Assembly: GCA_044370695.1 (NCBI GenBank)
Contig: JBILVB010000203.1
Coordinates: 1 to 6,236, forward strand
Direction of reading: 5' to 3'
Length of the DNA: 6,236 nt
Source of the DNA: JBEIFW01 sp044370695
GTDB taxonomy: Bacteria > Actinomycetota > Acidimicrobiia > Acidimicrobiales > Ilumatobacteraceae
The position numbers and the translations under genes were made by a program. The notes below the pieces were generated by a model. That model did no database searches. It had not been told where the DNA came from and was given only the letters and a program-made list of their open reading frames with translations. This document shows positions 1 to 5,455 of the stretch, in pieces. Positions within the stretch are counted from its first letter, which is position 1. The number at the start of each line of letters is the position of its first letter.

Positions 1-416
1 GCGGCGTCGGCCTCGGCGACCCCGGACCGTTGCAGCACATCGAGGTCCTTGGCGTTCTCGAGGAGTGCCTGGCCGAGCGCTCGGTGGGCGACCATCACCT
101 CGTCGAGCGGCGGCGGAGCGGGGAACGCAGCACCCGATCCGAGCGTGGCCGCTCGGTCCCGGATGCGATCGGCCTCCGGCCCGGTGGTGTCACCGAGCGC
201 CTCGGCGGCCTCGCGGACGACGGCGAGCATGGCGTTGTGCTCGTCGACCAGGTAGCCGAGGAAGACCGGCACGGTCTGGCGCAACTGCTGCAACACCGCC
301 TGCATCATCACGGCGGTGGTCTGGGCTTTCGCCGTCGACAACTGCGGGAGGATCTCGTCGTCGATGGCGAGGATGAGGCCCTCGAGGTACTGGTCGACAT
401 CAGGGCTGGAATACAT
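1..416 (-). CDS. Helical protein of unknown function, partial, translationally coupled to the upstream kinase
   Basis: The frame is open from the ATG at 416 to the left edge, giving 138 residues without a stop; the C-terminus lies outside the window. I do not recognise the family. The protein begins MYSSPDVDQYLEGLILAIDD, looks almost wholly helical and has no signal peptide or membrane segment. An Ala/Pro-rich stretch (GSGAAFPAPPPLDE, about residues 91-104) separates a longer N-terminal helical part from the next helix. Its ATG shares the A of the kinase TGA stop (TGATG at 418-414), and a GGAG at 427-424 lies 7 bases upstream, so start and coupling are well supported. Coupling to an APH-type kinase suggests the two proteins act together. 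A counterpart of LvaB, the small partner of the kinase LvaA, is one inference, made from gene order only and not from recognised similarity. Confidence 0.8.
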   Translation of the reverse strand, partial: MYSSPDVDQYLEGLILAIDDEILPQLSTAKAQTTAVMMQAVLQQLRQTVPVFLGYLVDEHNAMLAVVREAAEALGDTTGPEADRIRDRAATLGSGAAFPAPPPLDEVMVAHRALGQALLENAKDLDVLQRSGVAEADA

Positions 417-1465
417 CACGCCACTCCGGGGTAGCCGAGCATCTGGGCGAATCCGAGCAGGGCCCCGCAACTCGGGGCCAGCATGTACAGGTGCAGGAAC
501 TGGTTGTGTTCCCGGCGCACACGGCGGCCGATCGCCGTCGCCACCGGGACCGCCAGGTTGATCGTGGCGAACATGGTGAACCAGCCGAGCTCCTCCGGGG
601 TGATCTCGAACCCGGTCAGTTTGTTGTAATAGGCGAGGAAGCCGCCCTCGTCCCGGGGATGGGCCATCACGCTCGCATTGCTGAGCGCGTCCATCGTGAC
701 CATCCAGCCGAGGTCTTCGCGCGGGTCCCCGATGCGGGCGTTCTCCCAGTCGATCAGCGCGGTGACCCGGCGGTCGGCGTACAGGAAGTTGGCCGGGTTG
801 AAGTCGCCGTGGACGACGGTGAGCGGCAGGGGCCGAGGGGGCGTGCGCCGAAGCGTCTGCATGGCGTCGAGGAACACGAACATCTCGGGGTCGTAGCCGA
901 TCCCCTCGTAGCTGCCGAGGTAGTACTCGAGCGTGGTGTCGATGTAGCGCTGCCACGACGAGGCGTCGACGCCCACGCCTCGGGGGTCGGCCAGGCTGCC
1001 GTGCGGATCGACGGCCGACACGTCGGCGCGGTGCAGTTCGGCCAGCAGCTCGCACAGGTGCCGGATGACATCGTCGACCTGGTCGGCGTCGGGCCCCTCG
1101 TTGAACAGGTCCGACGTGCGTCCGCTGCCGGGCATCCGTTCGATCACCATGGCGGGCTCGCCGAACATCGCCGGGTCGAGCTCGTAGCCGAAGCTCTGGC
1201 TCACCGGTATGGCCGTGTTGGCCCGCAGCGCTTCGAGGAGGTCGTGCTCGACCTTGCGGCTCGTGTGCAGGATGGCCGCCGCTGCGGGCGGGTCCTTGCG
1301 CAGGATGTACTCGCGTCGCTGCGACTCACCGGCTCCGGTGATCACGGCGTCGAAGCGGTACGTCTCGCGGGAGAACCCGCCGGGGATCGGCTCGAACGCC
1401 TCCACGACGATCTCCGCCGCGTCGGGATGCCGCCGGCGGAGGAACTCGACCAGTGCCTGTTCCAC
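416..1465 (-). CDS. APH-family phosphotransferase (FadE36/LvaA/ACAD10-11 kinase-domain type)
   Basis: This 349-residue cytosolic protein has the aminoglycoside-phosphotransferase/choline-kinase fold (PF01636). Visible motifs are a glycine-rich loop GGFSRETY (29-36), the probable ATP-contacting Lys57 in LRKDPP, a helix Glu73, the catalytic loop HGDFNPANF (219-227; Asp221, Asn226) and the metal-binding IDWENARIGDP (238-248; Asp239). Such stand-alone kinases in actinobacteria are often named FadE36 or acyl-CoA dehydrogenase because they resemble the kinase domain of ACAD10/11; there is no dehydrogenase domain here. Related enzymes phosphorylate the hydroxyl of 4-hydroxyacyl-CoAs, so an acyl-CoA-type substrate is more likely than an antibiotic, by inference. 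I chose the GTG at 1465 because AGGAGG lies 4 bases upstream and the alignment-like sequence begins there; the frame stays open much further upstream but only as antisense to the crotonase. It is followed, with a one-base overlap, by the helical protein and is divergent from the crotonase. Confidence 0.9.
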   Translation of the reverse strand: MEQALVEFLRRRHPDAAEIVVEAFEPIPGGFSRETYRFDAVITGAGESQRREYILRKDPPAAAAILHTSRKVEHDLLEALRANTAIPVSQSFGYELDPAMFGEPAMVIERMPGSGRTSDLFNEGPDADQVDDVIRHLCELLAELHRADVSAVDPHGSLADPRGVGVDASSWQRYIDTTLEYYLGSYEGIGYDPEMFVFLDAMQTLRRTPPRPLPLTVVHGDFNPANFLYADRRVTALIDWENARIGDPREDLGWMVTMDALSNASVMAHPRDEGGFLAYYNKLTGFEITPEELGWFTMFATINLAVPVATAIGRRVRREHNQFLHLYMLAPSCGALLGFAQMLGYPGVA

Positions 1466-1469
1466 GTCT

Positions 1470-1475
1470 CCTCCT
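1470..1475 (-). promoter_or_regulatory. Ribosome binding site of the APH-family kinase
   Basis: A perfect AGGAGG on the minus strand ends 4 bases before the GTG at 1465. It decides the start of the kinase gene, because the open frame continues hundreds of codons further upstream without coding-like sequence. It is the strongest Shine-Dalgarno in the window. Confidence 0.8.
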
Positions 1476-1492
1476 GACCGGCACCCCCGTGG

Positions 1493-1517
1493 AACCGGTT
1501 GCGTAACGGTAGACCCT
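1493..1517. promoter_or_regulatory. Candidate overlapping divergent promoters with palindrome
   Basis: The 60-base gap between the kinase and crotonase genes holds AACCGGTT (1493-1500, a perfect 8-bp palindrome) followed by TAACGGTAGACC. Read on the minus strand, 1511-1506 is TACCGT, a TANNNT-type -10 that would give the kinase a leader of about 35 bases. Read on the plus strand, TAGACC at 1510-1515 could be the -10 of an almost leaderless crotonase transcript. Neither strand has a convincing -35, so this is only a candidate. The palindrome could be part of an operator. Confidence 0.3.
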
Positions 1518-1525
1518 GACCGGCC

Positions 1526-2359
1526 ATGATCGTCGACGTGAGCGACGACGAAACCGTTTCCTACGAGGATCTTTTCCCGGCCTTCGGGTTCGACCGGCCG
1601 GCGCCGGGCGTCCTGCGCCTGACCCTCGACGCCCCCGGGCTCAACGCCGTGTCCCCAGCAGCCCACCAGCAGCTCGCCGACGTGTGGCTCACCGTCGACC
1701 GCGACCCCGGGGTGCGCGTCGCCATGATCCGCGGTGCCGGCAAGGCGTTCTCGGCCGGGGGCAGCTTCGAGCTGATCGACGCGCTCACCACCGACCACGC
1801 CGCCCGGGTGCGCGCGCTGCGCGAAGCCCGGGACCTCGTGCGCAACGTGATCGACTGCGCGAAACCGATCGTGTCGGCCATCCACGGGCCCGCCGTCGGC
1901 GCCGGTCTCGTGGTCGCACTCCTCGCCGACGTGTCGATCGCGGCGCGCACCGCTCGGATCATCGACGGCCACACCCGTCTCGGCGTCGCCGCCGGCGACC
2001 ACGCCGCCATCTGCTGGCCGTTGCTGTGCGGCATGGCCAAGGCCAAGTACTACCTGCTCACGTGCGAGACCCTCACCGGCGAGGAGGCCGAGCGCATCGG
2101 GCTCGTCTCTCGCTGTGTCGACGACGACGCCGTCCAGGCCGAGGCGCTCGCCGTGGCGGTCAAGCTGACGACGATGTCGCAGTCGGCGGTGCGCTGGACC
2201 AAGCACACGCTCAACCACTGGTATCGCGACGCGTTCCCCACCTTCGACGCCTCGTTGGCCTACGAATTCCTCGGCTTCGTCGGCCCCGATGCCCGCGAGG
2301 GCCTGCTGTCGCATCGCGACAAGCGCGATCCCGTCTTCGACGGGCCGACGAGCGAGTGA
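1526..2359 (+). CDS. Crotonase-family (enoyl-CoA hydratase/isomerase-like) protein with atypical active site
   Basis: A 277-residue cytosolic protein of the usual crotonase length (PF00378). The CoA/oxyanion-hole signatures are present: GKAFSAGGSFELI (72-84) and HGPAVGAGLVVALLAD (120-135), followed by LTGEEAERIGLVSRCVDDD (183-201), the family's C-terminal signature. Aligned without gaps to rat enoyl-CoA hydratase, the catalytic Glu144 falls on Val129 and Glu164 on His149 (in DGHTRLG). Plain water addition by the standard mechanism is therefore doubtful, and isomerase, thioesterase, dehalogenase or lyase chemistry on an acyl-CoA is possible. Asp147, His149 and Asp158-His159 are polar candidates near the expected active site. 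I kept the ATG at 1526; there is no Shine-Dalgarno, and an in-frame GTG at 1538 is an alternative. It is divergent from the kinase and converges on the TetR gene. The family is certain, the substrate unknown. Confidence 0.9.
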   Translation: MIVDVSDDETVSYEDLFPAFGFDRPAPGVLRLTLDAPGLNAVSPAAHQQLADVWLTVDRDPGVRVAMIRGAGKAFSAGGSFELIDALTTDHAARVRALREARDLVRNVIDCAKPIVSAIHGPAVGAGLVVALLADVSIAARTARIIDGHTRLGVAAGDHAAICWPLLCGMAKAKYYLLTCETLTGEEAERIGLVSRCVDDDAVQAEALAVAVKLTTMSQSAVRWTKHTLNHWYRDAFPTFDASLAYEFLGFVGPDAREGLLSHRDKRDPVFDGPTSE

Positions 2360-2362
2360 GGA

Positions 2363-2374
2363 GGCCCTAGGGCC
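2363..2374. repeat. 12-bp perfect palindrome at a convergent gene junction
   Basis: GGCCCTAGGGCC is its own reverse complement. It begins 3 bases after the crotonase stop codon and its central CTA/TAG is the stop codon of the TetR gene on the other strand. As RNA it can form only a short GGCC/GGCC stem around CTAG, with no U-run, so it is a weak terminator at best. Confidence 0.5.
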
Positions 2375-2948
2375 GCAACGGTTCCAGCGCGGCGTCGAGC
2401 ACGGCGACCTGGCGGCCGGGAGGCCAGGAATCCGGATCGAACAAGGCCTGGAGGGCCACCCCGTCGACCACGGCGATCAGCCGCTCGGCCGTGGCGACGG
2501 GATCCAGCCCGGCGTCGAGCCGGCCGGCCGCAGCGGCACGGCTCACGAGCGCCGCGACCGCGCCCCGGTATCGGCGGTAGGCGTCGCGTTGCTCGGTTGC
2601 GAGGTCGGCGTCACCCGAGGCCTGGGCGCAGAACGCCACGGTGACGATCCAGTGCAGCCGGGCCTCCTCCGACAGCGGCAGCGCCGCTTCCAACGCCGAC
2701 CGCAGGGCCTCGCCAGGGTCGTCCGGTGCCGGCCCGGTCGCTCGCCGGTGCTCGAGCGAGGCCCGCAGCGTGAACCGCAACAGCTCCCGCTTGTCGGAGA
2801 AGTGGTGGGTGAGCGCACCGGTGGTGAGACCGGCCTCGGCCGCCACCTCCCGCAGCGAAGCCCCGACGATGCCGTCCCGGGCGATGACTCGCGCCGCGGC
2901 CCGGGCCAGCTCCGCCCGTCGTTCCTCGGAATCGACCGCCCGGGGCAC
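2367..2948 (-). CDS. TetR/AcrR-family transcriptional regulator, BetI-like C-terminal type
   Basis: A 193-residue DNA-binding protein of typical TetR length. The N-terminal TetR_N helix-turn-helix runs from about residue 10 to 56, with the characteristic SLREVAAEAGLTTGALTHHFSDKRELL (31-57). The C-terminal part, HWIVTVAFCAQASGD (99-113) through RRYRGAVAALVSRAAAAGRLD (125-145), resembles the BetI-like ligand domain (TetR_C_6). It presumably represses until a small ligand binds; the ligand is unknown. The start is a GTG at 2948, only three bases after the TGA of the upstream TIGR03084-type gene and without a clear ribosome site, so translation is probably coupled and the two form one operon. It may control that operon, the divergent PhnD-like gene, or the nearby acyl-CoA genes. 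The stop lies inside a 12-bp palindrome. Confidence 0.93.
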   Translation of the reverse strand: MPRAVDSEERRAELARAAARVIARDGIVGASLREVAAEAGLTTGALTHHFSDKRELLRFTLRASLEHRRATGPAPDDPGEALRSALEAALPLSEEARLHWIVTVAFCAQASGDADLATEQRDAYRRYRGAVAALVSRAAAAGRLDAGLDPVATAERLIAVVDGVALQALFDPDSWPPGRQVAVLDAALEPLRP

Positions 2949-2951
2949 CGG

Positions 2952-3725
2952 TCAGTTCGATCGGGCGCGTTCGGGATCGGTCGTGGTCGGTCCGCCGGCG
3001 AAGGCCTGGGCCAGGGTCATCCACTCGTGGGCCGCGGCGCCGACCGTCTCGATCGGCAGATCCTCGAACCGCCGGCGCTGGGTGACGGCGAGGCAGAAGT
3101 CGAGGGCGCTGGCCCGCACGACGTCGGCGGCGTCCTCGGGCCCCCAGGTCCACAGCTCGCCGGACGGGGCCCGCAGCTCGACCCGCACGGGCACGTCGGG
3201 TGGCGTGAGGCCGCGGTTCACGTACGACCAGCCGCGGGTCGTGACCCCGATGTGGGCGACGTGGCGCAGCCGGTCCGTCGGCGCCATCGGGCGGCCCGCC
3301 GCCTCGGCGGCGTCGGTCCCGTGGCTCCAGGTCTCCATCAGCCGTGCCGTGGCATGGCTCCGGGCGCTCATCGGCGGCCCGAACCACTCGATGCGGGCCT
3401 TGGGGTCCATCGGGGCGAGCACGGCGACGAGGCCGCTGCGGGCCTCGCGCCACCACGCCAGCACCTCGGCGCCGCTCAGATGGGCATGGTCGCGGTCCAC
3501 GTCGACGGCACCGGAGACGAGCCGGCCGCGCAACTCGACGAACGCGGCCGGATCGGCGGCGGCCAACCGGGCGACGTCGTCGAAGTAGGCGAGGTGCACC
3601 ATCGTGGCCCGGATGTCCCAACCGGCCGCGGCGGTCGGCGTGCGCCACCCGGCCTCGTCGAGGGGTGCGAGCGCAGCGTCGAGCGCGGCGTGCTCGGCGG
3701 CGAGGTCCTGGCAGAGCTGCTCCAT
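2952..3725 (-). CDS. TIGR03084-family metal-binding protein (DinB/mycothiol-dependent maleylpyruvate isomerase-like)
   Basis: A 257-residue cytosolic protein. The N-terminal half is a four-helix DinB/MDMPI-like bundle: MEQLCQDLAAEHAALDAALA, then GWDIRATMVHLAYFDD (35-50), and LMETWSHGTDAAEAAG (129-144). His44, Glu131 and His135 match the three-residue metal site of mycothiol-dependent enzymes such as maleylpyruvate isomerase. The C-terminal part (VPVRVELRAPSGELWTWGPEDAADVVRASALDFCLAVTQRR, about 178-218) is the family's second domain, resembling a small sterol-carrier-like or wHTH-containing tail. No TIGR03084 reaction is established to my knowledge; a thiol-dependent isomerisation or transferase role is inferred. 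The ATG at 3725 fits the family's start and has no Shine-Dalgarno, but a TACGAT -10 lies 7 bases upstream, so the mRNA is probably leaderless. It is first in an operon with the TetR gene and divergent from the PhnD-like gene. Confidence 0.9.
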   Translation of the reverse strand: MEQLCQDLAAEHAALDAALAPLDEAGWRTPTAAAGWDIRATMVHLAYFDDVARLAAADPAAFVELRGRLVSGAVDVDRDHAHLSGAEVLAWWREARSGLVAVLAPMDPKARIEWFGPPMSARSHATARLMETWSHGTDAAEAAGRPMAPTDRLRHVAHIGVTTRGWSYVNRGLTPPDVPVRVELRAPSGELWTWGPEDAADVVRASALDFCLAVTQRRRFEDLPIETVGAAAHEWMTLAQAFAGGPTTTDPERARSN

Positions 3726-3732
3726 GAACGGG

Positions 3733-3738
3733 ATCGTA
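3733..3738 (-). promoter_or_regulatory. Candidate leaderless -10 element for the TIGR03084-type gene
   Basis: Read on the minus strand this is TACGAT, a match to the actinobacterial TANNNT -10. Seven bases separate it from the A of the ATG at 3725, so transcription would start at or one base before the start codon. The gene has no Shine-Dalgarno, consistent with leaderless translation. I see no clear -35. Confidence 0.5.
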
Positions 3739-3767
3739 GGCCCGGGGCCGACCGAACGCCCCCGCCC

Positions 3768-3776
3768 CGGTACCGT
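3768..3776 (+). promoter_or_regulatory. Candidate leaderless -10 element overlapping a palindrome
   Basis: TACCGT at 3771-3776 matches TANNNT and lies exactly six bases before the GTG at 3783, the spacing expected if the first base of the mRNA is the first base of the start codon. CGGTACCG at 3768-3775 is a perfect 8-bp palindrome covering most of the -10, a natural place for a repressor half-site. A CCGACC at 3748-3753 with a 17-base spacer is a weak -35 (GAC shared with TTGACA). Confidence 0.45.
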
Positions 3777-3782
3777 GGCCCG

Positions 3783-4553
3783 GTGCGCGCCGCTGGGGTG
3801 GCCAGCCTCCCGATGTACGACCTGCCCGAGTTGCGCAGCGCCACCGACGCGCTGTGGGCGGCGGTTCGGGACCGGTTGCGGGCAGGCGGCCTCGCCGCGC
3901 CCCACGAACTCGACCGCGACGCGGACTACCACGGGCCGTGGACGGCGCCGGACCTCGTGCTCAGCGAGACCTGCGGCTGGCCGCTCGTCACCTGGCTCGA
4001 CGGTCGCGTCGACGTCGTCGGCACGTTCCGGTACGACACCGCGACGGCCGACGGGGCGACGTACCGCAGCCGCCTCGTGACCCGGATCGCGCTCGCCGAC
4101 CGCCCGCTCACCGAACTGGTCCGGCGCCGAGCAGCGGTCAACCACACCGACAGCCTGTCGGGCTGGGTCAGCCTGCTGCGCGGGTTCGGGGTCGACGGCG
4201 GCTCGTGGCCCGGGTCGGCGGCGGTCGTGACCGGCGGCCATGCGGCCAGCCTCGCCGCGCTCCAGCGCGGCGAGCTCGACGTCGCTGCCGTCGACTCCGT
4301 CACCTGGGACCTCCTCGGCGACGTCCGCCCGGAGGCCACAGCCGGCCTGGCCACCGTCGGGTTCGGGCCCCGCATCCCGTGCTTGCCGCTCATCACCCGG
4401 CCCGGCGGACCGGTCGACGCGTTGCGCGCCGCCCTCACCGGCGCCGTGGTCGACCCGGCCCTGCAACCGGCGCTGCGACCGCTGCGGATCGTCGGGTTCG
4501 AGCCGAGCGGCGGGGAGTTCTACGACCCGGTGCGCATGCTGGGTCCGGCATGA
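3783..4553 (+). CDS. PhnD/SsuA/transferrin-fold substrate-binding-like protein without signal peptide
   Basis: A 256-residue protein of the PhnD-like periplasmic-binding fold (PF12974), normally the solute receptor of phosphonate-type ABC importers. Motifs of this short subgroup are ASLPMYDLPELR (7-18, first strand), DLVLSETCGWPL (57-68, usually SQTCGYPL), AVNHTDSLSGW (118-128), VVTGGHAASLAAL (148-160) and ELDVAAVDSVTW (164-175). There is no signal peptide, lipobox or membrane segment: strand one begins at about residue 6, so the protein should be cytosolic and cannot act as a normal importer receptor. A ligand sensor or enzyme role, as in the related THI5 fold, is inference. Starts at GTG 3783, GTG 3798 or ATG 3813 are in frame; the ATG would cut strand one. 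I prefer 3783 because a -10 sits six bases upstream; 3798 remains possible. It overlaps the IclR gene by four bases. Confidence 0.87.
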   Translation: MRAAGVASLPMYDLPELRSATDALWAAVRDRLRAGGLAAPHELDRDADYHGPWTAPDLVLSETCGWPLVTWLDGRVDVVGTFRYDTATADGATYRSRLVTRIALADRPLTELVRRRAAVNHTDSLSGWVSLLRGFGVDGGSWPGSAAVVTGGHAASLAALQRGELDVAAVDSVTWDLLGDVRPEATAGLATVGFGPRIPCLPLITRPGGPVDALRAALTGAVVDPALQPALRPLRIVGFEPSGGEFYDPVRMLGPA

Positions 4554-5341
4554 CCGACCCGGGCCACGACCCGGCCGCGCGACCGTCGGGCGCGCAGGCC
4601 GTCGAGCGGGCGCTCGCCCTGCTCGCCTGTTTCGAGGAGGCCGACGAGCTGCGCCTGGTCGATCTTGCGCAGCGCACCGGCTTGCAGCCTCCGACGGCCT
4701 ATCGGATCGTGCGGGCACTGTGCCGCAACGGCTTCCTCGCCCAGGATCCGGGCAGCGAGCGCTACCGGCTCGGCTTTGCGCTGGCCGTTCTCGGCCAGCG
4801 CGCCGCCGGCGCACTCGGCCTGGATGCCGCTCGAGCGGTGCTCGACGATCTCGCCGCGAGCACCGGGGAGTCCGCGGCGCTCGGCCTGCCGGCGGGTCCC
4901 GCCCACCTGCGGGTCGCCCTCGTCGCGTCGTCGAGCCAACGGCTTCGGTTCGATCACGTCGCGGGTGACACCGTCCGGCTTCACGCCTCGGCCATGGGGA
5001 AGGCGTTCCTGGCCTTCGCCCCCGGCGATCCGAGGGCGCTCATCGAAGCGCTCGGGCCGCTGGAGTCCTACACCACGCACACGATCGTCACCCCGGAGGG
5101 CCTCACTGCGGAGCTCGCCGCCATCCGCCGGCGCGGGTTCGCCCGCAACGACGCCGAGCGGTACGACGGCGTCGTCGGTGTCGCTGCGCCGGTGCTCGAC
5201 GGCGCGGGGCAGGCCCGTGCCGCCGTCGGGCTGCAGGGCCCGGCCAGCCGGCTCGGTCGACGCCGCCTCGATGCGCTCGCCGGCGAGGTGCGCGCCGCGG
5301 CAGATCGCTGTGCCGGCGTGCTCCCGCTCCCGCTGCTCTGA
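4550..5341 (+). CDS. IclR-family transcriptional regulator
   Basis: A 263-residue regulator of typical IclR length. The N-terminal winged helix-turn-helix spans about 13-75: SGAQAVERALALLACF, then LRLVDLAQRTGLQPPTAYRIVRAL (34-57) and the wing RYRLG (71-75). The C-terminal effector-binding domain (PF01614) includes LHASAMGKAFLAFAP (144-158), ELAAIRRRGFARNDAERYDGVVGVAAPVLD (188-217) and AVGLQGPASRL (225-235). Its ATG overlaps the stop of the PhnD-like gene as ATGA, without a good Shine-Dalgarno, so the two proteins are probably made from one mRNA by coupled translation. The following gene encodes an exported SsuA-type binding protein in the same orientation, which makes its promoter the most obvious target; autoregulation at 3726-3782 is also possible. 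The effector is unknown. Family call certain, target and ligand inferred. Confidence 0.94.
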   Translation: MTDPGHDPAARPSGAQAVERALALLACFEEADELRLVDLAQRTGLQPPTAYRIVRALCRNGFLAQDPGSERYRLGFALAVLGQRAAGALGLDAARAVLDDLAASTGESAALGLPAGPAHLRVALVASSSQRLRFDHVAGDTVRLHASAMGKAFLAFAPGDPRALIEALGPLESYTTHTIVTPEGLTAELAAIRRRGFARNDAERYDGVVGVAAPVLDGAGQARAAVGLQGPASRLGRRRLDALAGEVRAAADRCAGVLPLPLL

Positions 5342-5342
5342 G

Positions 5343-5361
5343 CCCGGAAGACCTTGCCGGG
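5343..5361 (+). terminator. Possible stem-loop after the IclR gene
   Basis: CCCGG (5343-5347) pairs with CCGGG (5357-5361), with an A/G mismatch and two further weak pairs inside, starting right after the IclR stop codon. There is no following T-run, so it is not a classical intrinsic terminator, but GC-rich actinobacteria often end transcripts at such hairpins. Confidence 0.3.
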
Positions 5362-5383
5362 ATCAGGAGCGTTCGCGCACGAG

Positions 5384-5413
5384 TTGCCTATTCCCGACTG
5401 TTATGGTCATATT
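5384..5413 (+). promoter_or_regulatory. Candidate promoter of the SsuA-type lipoprotein gene
   Basis: This is the most A+T-rich stretch of the window. TTGCCT (5384-5389; 4 of 6 matches to the -35) and CATATT (5408-5413; 4 of 6 matches to the -10) are 18 bases apart, placing the start near 5420 and leaving a leader of about 36 bases. TATGGT at 5402-5407 is a second TANNNT-type -10 candidate. The palindrome TTCGCGAA (5413-5420) would overlap the transcription start and could be an operator, for example for the IclR protein encoded just upstream. Confidence 0.5.
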
Positions 5414-5420
5414 TCGCGAA

Positions 5421-5442
5421 GCGGACGACAATTCCGCATTGT
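5421..5442 (+). repeat. Two overlapping, mutually exclusive inverted repeats in the leader
   Basis: GCGGA (5421-5425) is complementary to TCCGC (5433-5437), and ACAAT (5428-5432) is complementary to ATTGT (5438-5442). The arms interleave, so both stems cannot form in one simple fold; zero-length connecting loops make a pseudoknot unlikely. The second stem ends two bases before the AAAGGA ribosome site. It may be a small switch or a protein-binding site, or chance. Confidence 0.35.
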
Positions 5443-5443
5443 G

Positions 5444-5449
5444 AAAGGA
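5444..5449 (+). promoter_or_regulatory. Ribosome binding site of the SsuA-type lipoprotein gene
   Basis: AAAGGA lies six bases before the GTG at 5456 and favours that start over the in-frame GTG at 5441, which would place the site inside the coding region and add five residues before the signal peptide. Confidence 0.7.
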
Positions 5450-5455
5450 CCTCCC

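Noticed and set aside
30..434. Plus-strand open frame of 134 residues at the left edge
   Set aside because: It is His/Arg/Gly-rich shadow sequence. The minus frame is open throughout, has a ribosome site and is coupled to the kinase.
416..1465. Aminoglycoside resistance gene
   Set aside because: The APH motifs are present, but the coupling to a helical partner, divergence from a crotonase and resemblance to FadE36/ACAD10-type kinases point to metabolism rather than drug resistance.
1466..2314. Minus-strand upstream extension of the kinase frame, up to 632 residues in total
   Set aside because: The added part is antisense to the well-supported crotonase and is low-complexity Arg/Gly/Val/His-rich sequence. 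The GTG at 1465 with AGGAGG is the real start; the open frame is a by-product of high GC content.
2289..3782. Plus-strand open frame running into the PhnD-like gene, 754 residues in total
   Set aside because: The first 500 or so codons are antisense to the TetR and TIGR03084-type genes and resemble no protein; only the last 256 residues look like a real domain.
3726..4814. Minus-strand upstream extension of the TIGR03084-type frame, 620 residues in total
   Set aside because: It is antisense to the PhnD-like and IclR genes and Arg/Gly/Pro-rich. The family's N-terminus (MEQLCQDL) coincides with the ATG at 3725.
5421..5442. H-type pseudoknot riboswitch
   Set aside because: The two 5-bp stems interleave as in a pseudoknot, but the connecting loops would be 2, 0 and 0 bases, too short to cross the grooves. 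I also do not recognise any known riboswitch consensus, so I list only alternative hairpins.
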